Origin: Prevotellaceae bacterium
Lineage (GTDB): Bacteria > Bacteroidota > Bacteroidia > Bacteroidales > UBA932
Assembly: GCA_031279735.1 (NCBI GenBank)
Contig: JAITHX010000113.1
Location: forward strand, 1-12,005
Direction: 5' to 3'
DNA length: 12,005 nt
The position numbers were made by a program, and so were the translations under genes. Numbering within the stretch: position 1 is the first letter of the stretch; the number at the start of each line of letters is the position of its first letter. Under the pieces are notes generated by a model that was not told the DNA's origin, made no database searches, and saw only the letters and a list, made by a program, of their open reading frames with translations. Below are positions 1 through 7,700 of the stretch, piece after piece.

Positions 1-421
1 ACTTTATCCCCGTGTAGGTTTGTCCCCAGAAGTAGTTGATGTAGTTTCCGTCGTTGGCGTTTTCGGCAGCCCCGCCCGTAGGCGTAAGTCCGGCGGCGAT
101 GTCGAAGTTGACATTGTTGACGGCGACGTCCGTTTTGCCGTAAACGGTTAATTCGGAAATCATGTATTCCGTGCCGATGGGGAGCGAGTTGCTGACATTT
201 TCCCAGTAAGTCCAGTAGGTTCGGAGATGTCTGTCAGCCATGGCAAGCGCAGCCTGCAGCCCCGATTCGGTGCTGAAGGTAGTTGTCGGCTCGTAGAACG
301 ATAGCGGGTCGGGTTTCAGGAAATCCCTGGAACAGGAGACGAAAAATATCGAACCGCACAGCAGGCTTATCAGCATCGTTGCCAATAATGCGCTTTTTCT
401 GTTTTGATATATTCTTTTCAT
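1..421 (-). CDS. SusD-like surface glycan-binding lipoprotein, N-terminal part
   Basis: Partial gene: the ATG is at 421 and the reading frame leaves the window after 140 codons. The translation begins MKRIYQNRKS, has a hydrophobic segment (about residues 11-29) and a lipobox-like FFVSC, so Cys30 should be lipidated. The next residues, SRDFLKPDPLSFYEPTTTF, are typical of the SusD/RagB N-terminus just after the lipidated cysteine. By family knowledge, SusD proteins sit on the cell surface as a lid over the SusC barrel and bind oligosaccharides before import. The gene starts 12 bp after the SusC stop codon on the same strand, so the two are almost certainly co-transcribed from the promoter near 3765. 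The ligand cannot be told from this part, because the TPR-like binding region lies mostly outside the window. Family assignment rests on the N-terminal pattern plus the SusC neighbour. Confidence 0.9.
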   Translation of the reverse strand, partial: MKRIYQNRKSALLATMLISLLCGSIFFVSCSRDFLKPDPLSFYEPTTTFSTESGLQAALAMADRHLRTYWTYWENVSNSLPIGTEYMISELTVYGKTDVAVNNVNFDIAAGLTPTGGAAENANDGNYINYFWGQTYTGIK

Positions 422-433
422 TTTGTTTAATTT

Positions 434-3400
434 TTAGAAAGTGATATTTAATCCTAAAGTATAGATACGTGTTGCCAAGCCGCCGGTTTCGGGGTCGCCG
501 TACTCCCAGTCTTTTTGCCATACGGCAACATTGCGGATGGAGCCGTACACCTTTAATTTTTCTACCTCGAAGCGTGATATCCATGCTTTCGGCAGGGTGT
601 AGCCGAGGGTGATATTTTCGAGACGGATGAAAGAGCGGTTGTACAGTCTGCTTGGTGATGAAAGTCCTGCGGGACCTTGCGAATCGAGGCGTCCGTACTT
701 GTCGGTGGGGGTTTCGGGCGTCCAGTATTCTTTGGCGTATGGGTTGAGACCGTAGGTTATCAGCGAGCCGCCGTTATCCTGATTCAGGTAGTTTCCCGAC
801 ATGCTTTTGTGTCCCATGTACGAATAGATGTTGAACGAGAAAGTGAAGTTTTTCCACAGCGTGAAATCGTTGCGCAGCGACCAGTGTATAGGCGGGGCGG
901 TCTGTCCCAGAAATTCCCTGTCGTTGTCGTTATATACGGGCGAAGTTGAGCCGTCGTCATTGACTTTGTCGTCGGCAGTATAGACGTTGGCAACTTTCGG
1001 GTCGCCGGGTTTCTGTCCGTATTTTGCTGCCTCTTCCCGCTCGTTCACCTGCCAGATGCCGGTTACGCGGTAATCCCAAATGGCGCTGATGGGTCGTCCT
1101 ATGAACCAGCCGTTGGTTTTGTCGTCCATTTCTTTCGAGCCGGTAACGTTTCCGTCAACATCGACTACGTCCTCGTTTTCGTAATAAAGATGTTTGATTT
1201 CGTTTTTATTGTACGAAAATCCGAAAGAGGTTCTCCATTCGAGGATGTCGTTTTTGATGTTAAGGCTGTTGATGGACAACTCGAAGCCGCTGTTCTGCAC
1301 TTCGCCGAGGTTGGTTGCTATTGAACCGAATCCTGAGAATCCGGGCAGGCGCTGGCTCATAATCATGTCCTGAGTGTTCATCCGGTAGTATTCGATTGTT
1401 CCCGAAATACGGTCGTTAAGGAAACCGTAATCCAGCCCGATATTGACCGCTGCTGTTTTTTCCCATCGCAGGAAGGGGTTTGCCAGACGGTCGACTGAAA
1501 GATAACGTACCTGAAGCGTGTTGCCCGAAGCGTCGATGTATCCCTGCGTTTTTCCGGAGCCGGTGCCGAGGTTGGCAAGCGAGATGTAGGGGTCGGCGAG
1601 CGAACGGTTGCCGTTCTTTCCCCACGATACGCGCAGTTTGCCGGTGCTCATGGCTTTCAGGGGGAAGAAACTTTCGTTGACGAAAGACCATGCGAGCGCT
1701 ATTGACGGGAATGTAGCGTAGGGATTGTTTTGTCCGAAGGCTGAATATCCGTCGCGGCGCAGCGAGGCGGTGAGCATGTAACGGTCGTCGAAGGAATAGA
1801 ACAGGCGTGCAAGCAGGGCGTCGGCTGTCTGGTGTGAGTCACTGGACGAGAAGGTGCTTTTTGTCTTGTCGCCGTTGACAGTGTTGTGAAATCCGAGAGC
1901 GTCGCTCGGCAGGATGTTTCGGGCTTCGATGCGGTCTTGCCAGTAGCGGCGTTCTTCGGCTTCCTGCACGAGAGTCAACACGACGTGATGTTTGTCGGCA
2001 AAGGTTTTGTCCCAGCTGATGGTGTTGTTGAGCGACCAGTCGAAGCGTTTAGCTTGTTCGCGGTTCACTAATCCGTTGGGGTTTGCCGACCAGTCGGGGT
2101 GTTCCGACGACTCGAAATAACGGTCGTAGAAATACTGGTATCGCGGCGAGGCGTTGAAGGAATATGTGATGTTGAACGGCAAATGGATTTTTGCGGTAAA
2201 GATGCTGTTGAGCACCATATATCCTTTTTCCAGCTCCATGTATTGACGGTTGAAGTCGAAGTTGTAGCCTTTGTGTCCTGCGCCGTCGCCCATCGGATGT
2301 ACAACCAGATTGCCGTCGCTGTCGCGGTACGAGGCGTACGGGCTGTTTCGCACCTGATTGGCGTCCCAGTAGTTCAAGCCAAGTCCGGGCTGCAAGTCGC
2401 CGTCGCTGCGGTTCTGGAAGTTTACGTTGGCTCCGATTTCGAGCCATTTGTTCACCTTACCGTCAAGTTTCATGTTTGCGCGGACGGAGTTGTACTCGTT
2501 GCCTGTTACGGCGCCCTGATTGTTCAGGTATCCGAGCGAGAGGTAGTAGTTCATGCGCTCGCTGGCTCCCGAGACGCTGGCGTTGTAGTCCTTGTTGAAA
2601 CCCACGCGGAAGGTGTGATTGTACCAGTCGAAGGTTTTTCCGGCAAGATAGTTGTCGAGCACATTATGCCCCAAAGCGAGTCGTCGGGCGTAAATGCTGG
2701 CGTCGGTTTCGCCTTCGGTGTTGGTGGTGTAAGCCCTCCATGCGTCGAGCGAAACGCCGTACTTAGACAGGTTTGCGGGATTGTCGAAGTATCCGGGTCT
2801 GTCCCTGTAGTTGCTCTGGTAGGCTTCGTAGGCGCCTGTGGTCTCGTTCAGTCCGTAGGTTGGCGACTTGTACCAGTCTTCGCGATACCTGATGTACTCG
2901 TTCACTCCGAACACTTCGCGGTATGCGCTTTTCTGTGTCGCGCCGAAGTTGATGCTCACGTTGACCACCGGTTTACCAATCTTTCCTCTTTTAGTGGAGA
3001 TGATAATCACTCCGCTTGCCGCTCTTGCGCCATAGACGGCGGCAGCTGAGGCATCTTTCAGAAGGTCAATCTGGGCGATGTCGTCGGGGTTGATTTCCGA
3101 GAGTTCGCCGTAGAACATCATTCCGTCGAGGATAATCAGCGGGTCGTTATGTCCGCCGTCGGTATAGACCGAGCGCTGTCCGCGTATTTGCATCGAGCCG
3201 CCGCCTTTTGCCGAGGCATCGTAACCGACTTGCAAACCCGGCGTTCCACGCAGGATATCCTGTATGGTTTTCGGGTTTTCGTCGGCGAATCTCTCCGGAC
3301 GGACTTGCACGATAGAGCCGGTAAGGTCTTTCCTGCGCATTGTGCCGTAGCCGACAACAACAACTTCGTCCAGTGCTTTCGCGTCCTCGAGCATGGTTAC

Positions 3401-3718
3401 GTTGATTTCCGTTCTTGTGCCGACGGCGATTTCCTGTGTAACAAAACCGACATGCGAGAATTGCAGCACTGCATCCGCCGACGTAGCGGTGATGCTGTAT
3501 TTCCCTGCCATGTCGGTTCCGGTTACCGTTGCGGGTGCGCCTTTGACAAAAACGCTTACTCCGGTCATCGGTTCGCCATTGCTGTCGATAACCGTGCCGG
3601 ATACTTTTACATTGTTCTGCGCATATCCAAGAGCAGAACACATACAGAAACACGGCAGCAGCAGAATGAAGTACCACTGCCGGCCTGTACGTCTTAATTT
3701 AGAATTTCTCATAAACAT
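434..3718 (-). CDS. SusC/RagA-family TonB-dependent outer-membrane transporter
   Basis: 1094-residue protein, usual length for the family. It starts with a signal peptide (hydrophobic FILLLPCFCMCSALGYAQ, cleavage likely after residue 34), then a carboxypeptidase-regulatory-like beta domain (about 38-110, from VSGTVIDSNGEPMTGVSVFV). Next come the DEVVVVGYG segment typical of SusC proteins (118-125), the plug domain (about 125-245, with LRGTPGLQV, IRG and LKDASAAAVYGARAASGVIIISTKRG), and a long beta-barrel ending in LGLNITF with a terminal aromatic residue, as expected for outer-membrane barrels. With the SusD-like partner just downstream it should form a TonB-driven importer for oligosaccharides or similar ligands across the outer membrane. 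The lack of an extra N-terminal signalling domain fits control by the divergent HTCS rather than by an anti-sigma factor. The start could be 3718 or the ATG at 3712 (second Met), which differs by only two residues. Substrate unknown. Confidence 0.97.
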   Translation of the reverse strand: MFMRNSKLRRTGRQWYFILLLPCFCMCSALGYAQNNVKVSGTVIDSNGEPMTGVSVFVKGAPATVTGTDMAGKYSITATSADAVLQFSHVGFVTQEIAVGTRTEINVTMLEDAKALDEVVVVGYGTMRRKDLTGSIVQVRPERFADENPKTIQDILRGTPGLQVGYDASAKGGGSMQIRGQRSVYTDGGHNDPLIILDGMMFYGELSEINPDDIAQIDLLKDASAAAVYGARAASGVIIISTKRGKIGKPVVNVSINFGATQKSAYREVFGVNEYIRYREDWYKSPTYGLNETTGAYEAYQSNYRDRPGYFDNPANLSKYGVSLDAWRAYTTNTEGETDASIYARRLALGHNVLDNYLAGKTFDWYNHTFRVGFNKDYNASVSGASERMNYYLSLGYLNNQGAVTGNEYNSVRANMKLDGKVNKWLEIGANVNFQNRSDGDLQPGLGLNYWDANQVRNSPYASYRDSDGNLVVHPMGDGAGHKGYNFDFNRQYMELEKGYMVLNSIFTAKIHLPFNITYSFNASPRYQYFYDRYFESSEHPDWSANPNGLVNREQAKRFDWSLNNTISWDKTFADKHHVVLTLVQEAEERRYWQDRIEARNILPSDALGFHNTVNGDKTKSTFSSSDSHQTADALLARLFYSFDDRYMLTASLRRDGYSAFGQNNPYATFPSIALAWSFVNESFFPLKAMSTGKLRVSWGKNGNRSLADPYISLANLGTGSGKTQGYIDASGNTLQVRYLSVDRLANPFLRWEKTAAVNIGLDYGFLNDRISGTIEYYRMNTQDMIMSQRLPGFSGFGSIATNLGEVQNSGFELSINSLNIKNDILEWRTSFGFSYNKNEIKHLYYENEDVVDVDGNVTGSKEMDDKTNGWFIGRPISAIWDYRVTGIWQVNEREEAAKYGQKPGDPKVANVYTADDKVNDDGSTSPVYNDNDREFLGQTAPPIHWSLRNDFTLWKNFTFSFNIYSYMGHKSMSGNYLNQDNGGSLITYGLNPYAKEYWTPETPTDKYGRLDSQGPAGLSSPSRLYNRSFIRLENITLGYTLPKAWISRFEVEKLKVYGSIRNVAVWQKDWEYGDPETGGLATRIYTLGLNITF

Positions 3719-3764
3719 TAACTTTTAAGTTTGTTAAAATAAAATCAGTTAAAAAAAGAATATG

Positions 3765-3772
3765 CAAATATA
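3765..3772 (-). promoter_or_regulatory. Predicted -7 promoter element of the susC-susD operon
   Basis: Read on the minus strand, 3772 to 3765 is TATATTTG, an exact match to the Bacteroidota -7 consensus TAnnTTTG, 46 bp upstream of the susC ATG. I see no TTTG -33 element at the usual 19-21 bp spacing, which would fit a promoter that needs an activator. The transcription start would fall near 3760, leaving an A/T-rich leader of about 40 nt. Prediction from consensus only. Confidence 0.6.
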
Positions 3773-3799
3773 TTGCATTCCAACCGTCCGGTATGGTCT

Positions 3800-3834
3800 G
3801 TTTTGGGACAAATGTCAGGCGGTTTTGGGACAAA
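3800..3834 (-). promoter_or_regulatory. Direct-repeat operator candidate for the HTCS regulator
   Basis: Two identical 13-bp copies of TTTGTCCCAAAAC (minus-strand reading) lie at 3834-3822 and 3812-3800, start to start exactly 22 bp, about two DNA helical turns. Each copy contains a small dyad, TTTG and CAAA around TCC. The nearer copy ends 27 bp upstream of the TATATTTG -7 element, so the copies sit at roughly -40 to -52 and -62 to -74 from the inferred transcription start. This is where an AraC-type activator touching RNA polymerase would bind. The divergent HTCS carries an AraC-type DNA-binding domain, and members of that family often bind direct repeats about 21-22 bp apart. Sequence and spacing are seen directly; assignment to this HTCS is inference. 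Confidence 0.6.
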
Positions 3835-3839
3835 GTAAT

Positions 3840-4194
3840 TGAAAATGGAAAATTGAGAATTGAAAATGGAAAAGCTCTCCGAACATTTGCCCCTGCGTTG
3901 GGCGTAGCGTCTCGCCATAGCCGTCAGGTTAAGTTGCCCGGTGTTCCGACAAGGCTGTATCCGCAGGCGAGCGAAGCGTTGCCTGCGGATTACGCAGACT
4001 CAGCGGCACGGATTGCAAATCCGCGCCAGCGGGGGGGGATGTCATTGCGGGCTTGACCCGCAATCTGCAGATAATTAAACTGCGTTTTTCAGTGGATTGC
4101 GGGTCAAGCCCGCAATGAGGTACTGTTAAGACAGTCCCTGCCGGATTATTCCGGTGAGTGAAAATAAATCTGCATAAACTCTAATGTTTTTCAG
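3840..4194. repeat. Intergenic repeat block between the susC promoter and the 21-bp array
   Basis: This stretch holds no convincing gene. It contains an A-rich degenerate heptamer run of GAAAATTG/GAAAATGG type (3840-3873), one copy of a 38-bp dispersed repeat (3895-3932), an inverted repeat with arms CCGCAGGC and GCCTGCGG (3961-3968 and 3981-3988), a short palindrome CGGATT-GCA-AATCCG (4009-4023), a run of eight G (4031-4038), and two REP-like palindromes in opposite orientation (4044-4064 and 4096-4116). The 87-codon open frame across 3793-4056 is made of these repeats and is not supported as a gene. Confidence 0.8.
4041..4119. repeat. Pair of REP-like palindromes in inverted orientation
   Basis: Two 21-bp palindromes, each with arms ATTGCGGG and CCCGCAAT and a 5-nt loop, occupy 4044-4064 (loop CTTGA) and 4096-4116 (loop TCAAG). 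They face each other across 31 bp that includes CTGCGTTTTT, a string also found beside the copies near 10840 and 10940. The two can pair with each other over their full length to make one long hairpin, or each can fold alone. The layout resembles the paired REP units described as bacterial interspersed mosaic elements. Confidence 0.85.
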
Positions 4195-4410
4195 GATGCG
4201 GAAAAACATTTTGCGGTGGCGCAAAAACATTTTCGGGATGCGGAAAAACATTTTGCGGTGGCGGAAAAACATTTTGCGGTGGCGCAAAAACATTTTGCGG
4301 TGGCGCAAAAACATTTTGCGGTAGCGCAAAAACATTTTGCGGTAGCGCAAAAACATTTTGCGGTGGCGCAAAAACATTTTGCGGTGGCGCAAAAACATTT
4401 TGCGGTAGCG
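4195..4410. repeat. Minisatellite: ten copies of a 21-bp hairpin unit
   Basis: The core AAAAACATTTT recurs at a strict 21-bp period: its single C falls at 4207, 4228, 4249, 4270, 4291, 4312, 4333, 4354, 4375 and 4396. The dominant unit has arms CGCAAAA and TTTTGCG around an ACA loop, then a GTGG or GTAG spacer, so every unit can fold as a 7-bp stem. Leftmost units are the most diverged (GCGGAAAA, CGGGATG variants), while the right-hand ones are nearly identical, as expected for recent expansion. Because 21 is a multiple of three and no stop falls in the unit, several frames stay open and give repetitive heptapeptides such as AQKHFAV. I regard these as by-products and not as genes. Confidence 0.92.
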
Positions 4411-4467
4411 GTACTGAATCAAGTTCAACATTCCAGCAATCTTCCATAAAGCCATTGTTCTAATGAG

Positions 4468-4487
4468 ATTCTGACTTTCGTCAGAAT
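4468..4487. repeat. REP-like palindrome, CTGAC stem variant
   Basis: Arms ATTCTGAC (4468-4475) and GTCAGAAT (4480-4487) enclose a TTTC loop, a perfect 8-bp stem. Flanking bases (gag before, gat after) match the flanks of the GCGGG-type palindromes elsewhere in the window, so it appears to be the same element with a replaced stem. Confidence 0.7.
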
Positions 4488-4502
4488 GATTGCCGGCGTA
4501 CT

Positions 4503-4537
4503 GCTACTCAATACCCACTACTCAATACTCAATACCT
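4503..4537. repeat. Heptanucleotide microsatellite (CTCAATA/CCCACTA type)
   Basis: Degenerate 7-bp units built on TACTCAA and TACCCAC. On the other strand this reads GAGTATT/GGGTAGT, the same motif as the long array after the HTCS gene. It is preceded by GCCGGCGTACTGCTACTCA (4492-4510), and the same 19-mer recurs at 4647-4665 in front of the next array, so the whole cassette looks duplicated. Confidence 0.85.
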
Positions 4538-4540
4538 CAC

Positions 4541-4569
4541 GTTGGGTGTAGCGTCTCGCTACGCCCAAC
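4541..4569. repeat. Strong hairpin with a 13-bp stem
   Basis: GTTGGGTGTAGCG (4541-4553) pairs with CGCTACGCCCAAC (4557-4569) across a TCT loop, with one G-T wobble. The left arm matches the start of the 38-bp repeat seen at 3895 and 11510. No T-tract follows, so it is not a typical intrinsic terminator. Confidence 0.75.
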
Positions 4570-4572
4570 ATG

Positions 4573-4635
4573 GGAGATTGCGGGTCAAGCCCGCAATGAC
4601 TCGCTCTCATTTAACTCTTTTTAGACAGCCTCTAC
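4573..4635. repeat. REP-like palindrome with downstream AGACAGCCTCTAC module
   Basis: The palindrome at 4577-4597 (ATTGCGGG and CCCGCAAT arms, TCAAG loop) is followed by a spacer and TTAGACAGCCTCTAC at 4621-4635. A related string follows the palindromes at 4096 (4126-4140) and near 9116 (9149-9164), suggesting that palindrome and module form one composite element. Confidence 0.7.
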
Positions 4636-4657
4636 AAACACTGATCGCCGGCGTACT

Positions 4658-4715
4658 GCTACTCACTACCCACTACCAAAACTACTCACTACCCACTACT
4701 CAATACTCAATACTC
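4658..4715. repeat. Heptanucleotide microsatellite directly upstream of the HTCS promoter
   Basis: About eight degenerate units of TACTCAC/TACCCAC/TACTCAA. The array ends about 10 bp before the predicted -7 element of the HTCS gene, so a change in copy number would alter the sequence where a -33 element or activator site would lie. Confidence 0.85.
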
Positions 4716-4725
4716 CCAAATGTGC

Positions 4726-4733
4726 TATATTTG
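4726..4733 (+). promoter_or_regulatory. Predicted -7 promoter element of the HTCS gene
   Basis: TATATTTG matches TAnnTTTG exactly, 28 bp before the ATG at 4762. The surrounding 11 bp TATATTTGCAT is identical to the element of the divergent susC promoter. No TTTG -33 box is visible at the standard spacing; that region is microsatellite sequence. Transcription would begin near 4738, giving a short leader of about 24 nt. Confidence 0.6.
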
Positions 4734-4761
4734 CATTATTATTCTTTAAATTTGTGTTGAC

Positions 4762-7700
4762 ATGCTTGTGAAACTGACTAAATACCTGCTGACTGTTTTT
4801 GCCGCGTGCATATTTGCCAGGCTTCATGCAGACGAAATGACCATCCGGCAGATTCCGGTTGCGGAAGATTTGCCTTCCAGTACCGTGTACCGGATGTTTC
4901 AGGACAGAGACGGGTTCGTCTGGTTCGGTACGACGAACGGATTTTGCCGGTACGACGGATATAACATGAAAAGTTTCCGCTCGGAAATCGCCCGTCCATC
5001 CTTTCCGTCAAACTACATTACGGGCGGTTTTGCCGAAGATACACTGAACGGCGTCATCTGGACAGGCACCGAACGGGGAGTGCTGATGATTGACAAAGGC
5101 GCGGACAAAATTACTCTTCTCGATTCGGCGCTCCTGGGCAACGCACTAATCCGTCAAATCTTATGCGCCGGCGACGCAATGTGGATATGCGCCGACGACG
5201 GACTGTATCTTTACAGCCTGGACGGGTCGCTGAGAAAGAAATACCGCGACGGAGCAAGCAGCATCCACATCGACAGTCGCGGAACAGTGCGTATAACCGC
5301 ATGGATGGACGGAATATATTACCTGGACAGGGACAGCGATGCCTTCGTCCGATGCCCGCCAATCGGCAACGGCAACAATCCCCACAAAATATTTCAGGAC
5401 AGGGAAGGGCATTTCTGGGTCTGTACCTGGGGCGACGGGCTTTACCGTTTCTACCCCGACAGACGGGGACAAAACATGTATGAACGCATGGACGTTTCCG
5501 GTGCAGGAGAACTTTCGCACGATATTTTTTTCGGCATCGAGCAGGATGAGGTCAACGGCTACCTCTGGGCTTTGTCATACGCGGGACTGATTGTGTTCAA
5601 GCCGGAGGGCAGGCGCATTGTCCCGATAAATGAACTTGCACGTCCAATCAACAATCTGACAAATATATTTTCCGATATAATCAGAGACAGAGATGGAAAT
5701 CTCTGGATAGGCACCTACGAACAGGGCGCCATAGTGGTCAACCCCGTACATTCGCCGGTTACCGGCTACGACTTGCAGTGTATCAAAAAACAGACAGGGC
5801 ATGTGTCCGATATTTCAGAAATATTTGAAGACCGCGACGGCGAACTCTGGCTCAGACAAAGACGTCTCGGGCTGTTTCTGTTCGATACGAAAACCGCGGC
5901 GGTCAGACGGCTGAATATCCCCGAAATTGACGCCGCCAATGCGATGTGCTGCCACTCCGCCACCGGCGAAATCTGGCTTGCCATCGACTATGTCCCGCAT
6001 ATACACCGTTTGCGGAAGTCGGGCGGGAAAGTTACCTTAGTCGGAACAATCGACATGAGCGACATCCTTTCCGTCAACATGCCGGCAGTGAGATTCCTGC
6101 ACGAGGACGGCAACGGCGTGATATGGGCTGCAACAAATGACGCCATTCTTTCGTACAGGGACGGTGAATGGACGCTTGTCAACGGCGACTGCGGAACCGT
6201 TACCGGAATGACCGAAGACGTCTGTGGCAATATCTGGCTCGGCACAGCGGAACGCGGACTGTGGCAAATCGCCTCCGCCGACGGCAGCAAGAAGACCGTG
6301 ATGAAGAATTACAACAAAAAAACTTCCGGCATCGCAGGCAACAATATTTCCGGCATCGCCGCCTCCGCCGACGGGCAACTGTGGTTTGGCGTCAATGAAA
6401 AACAGCTGTACAGCTACGATATAAACAGGCAGCAGTTTGCGGACTGTACGCAGAAAGCGAATGTCAACAATTTTGTCATCTTCGGCATTGTTGCCGGCAG
6501 TAACGGGCGCATCTGGATTTCGAGCAACAAGCAGCTTGTCGAATTTAATCCCTCAACCGGCGCTTCGGTGCAGTATGACGCATGGAACGATTTAATCCTT
6601 ACTTCGCTGTACGGAAGCGCCATGATAGAAACCCGCAACGGCGCCATTGTTCTGGGAGGCAATAAGGGGCTTTGCATCTTTACACCCTCGCCTCAACTCG
6701 ATTTGCCATGCAGGAAGGTCAGAACAGCAATTACCGGCATAAAAATCAACGGTACGCCAGTCTGTCAAAGCAGCAAGAGCAGAGAAAACCCCGAATGGCA
6801 AAAGAAACTTGTACTGATGCCGGAAGAAACACACCTCGAAATCAATTTTTCATCATTCAACTATCTGAACCCCGGCAAAACAAGATACGCCTGCAAGCTG
6901 GAAGGCGTCGACAAACAGTGGATTTACGCGGAACCCGGACGCAATTTCGCCATCTATAACCATCTGCGGAAAGGCGAATATACCTTTCTCGTCAAATCGA
7001 CCGGCGACAACCAGCTCTGGAGCGACGAAATAACCAGCCTGCATATCATCAAAAAACCGACATTCTACGAAACCGGCTGGGCGTACTTCGGCTACACCGT
7101 CATAATACTCCTGATACTGTTTGCAGGACTGAGATTCTATGCCAACCGTATTGAACTGCGCAACGAACTGCGTGCCGTACAGCGCGACAGAGAAAAATCC
7201 GAAGAACTGATACAAACCAAACTGCGTTTCTTTACAAATATCGGACACGAATTTCGCACGCCGCTTACCCTGATTATGACGCCCCTGAACACCTTAATCA
7301 GCCAGCTGACCGACGGGAACATGAAACAGAAACTGTCGTCAATCTACCGTAATGCCGAAGACATGCTGGGCTTGATCAACCAGCTGCTCGACTTCCGGAA
7401 AATCGAAACGGGCGGCGAAAAACTCCAACTCTCCTGCGACGATTTTGTCAAATTCGTCGAATACATATATTCCGCTTTCAGGGACGTCGCCGCCAACAAA
7501 GCCATCCATTTTACCTTCGACAGCGAGCTTCAACAGCTGTTCATGGCATTTGACAAAAGCAAAATCCGCAAAGTCATCAACAATATATATTCCAACGCCC
7601 TTAAATTCACTCCCGACGAAGGATATATCGCCACAAGTCTCCGCCTTGCGCATGACGGGGGACGGGAGTTTGTCTGCATCGACATTGCCGACTCCGGCTG

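Noticed and set aside
2099..3049. 316-codon plus-strand open frame inside susC
   Set aside because: It is antisense to a clearly coding SusC gene, a known effect of G/C-rich third positions; no family resemblance.
4031..4038. Run of eight G as a phase-variation tract
   Set aside because: It is not within a supported gene or at promoter spacing.
3793..4056. 87-codon plus-strand open frame
   Set aside because: It is assembled from dispersed intergenic repeats, overlaps the putative operator, and has no recognisable protein character.
4126..4455. Open frames on both strands (109, 88 and 77 codons) giving heptapeptide repeats
   Set aside because: They come from a 21-bp tandem repeat that has no stop codon; several frames are open at once, and the sequence varies without regard to any codon position.
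4542..4760. 72-codon plus-strand open frame ending just before the HTCS gene
   Set aside because: It consists of a hairpin repeat, a REP-like palindrome and heptamer arrays, and it spans the HTCS promoter.
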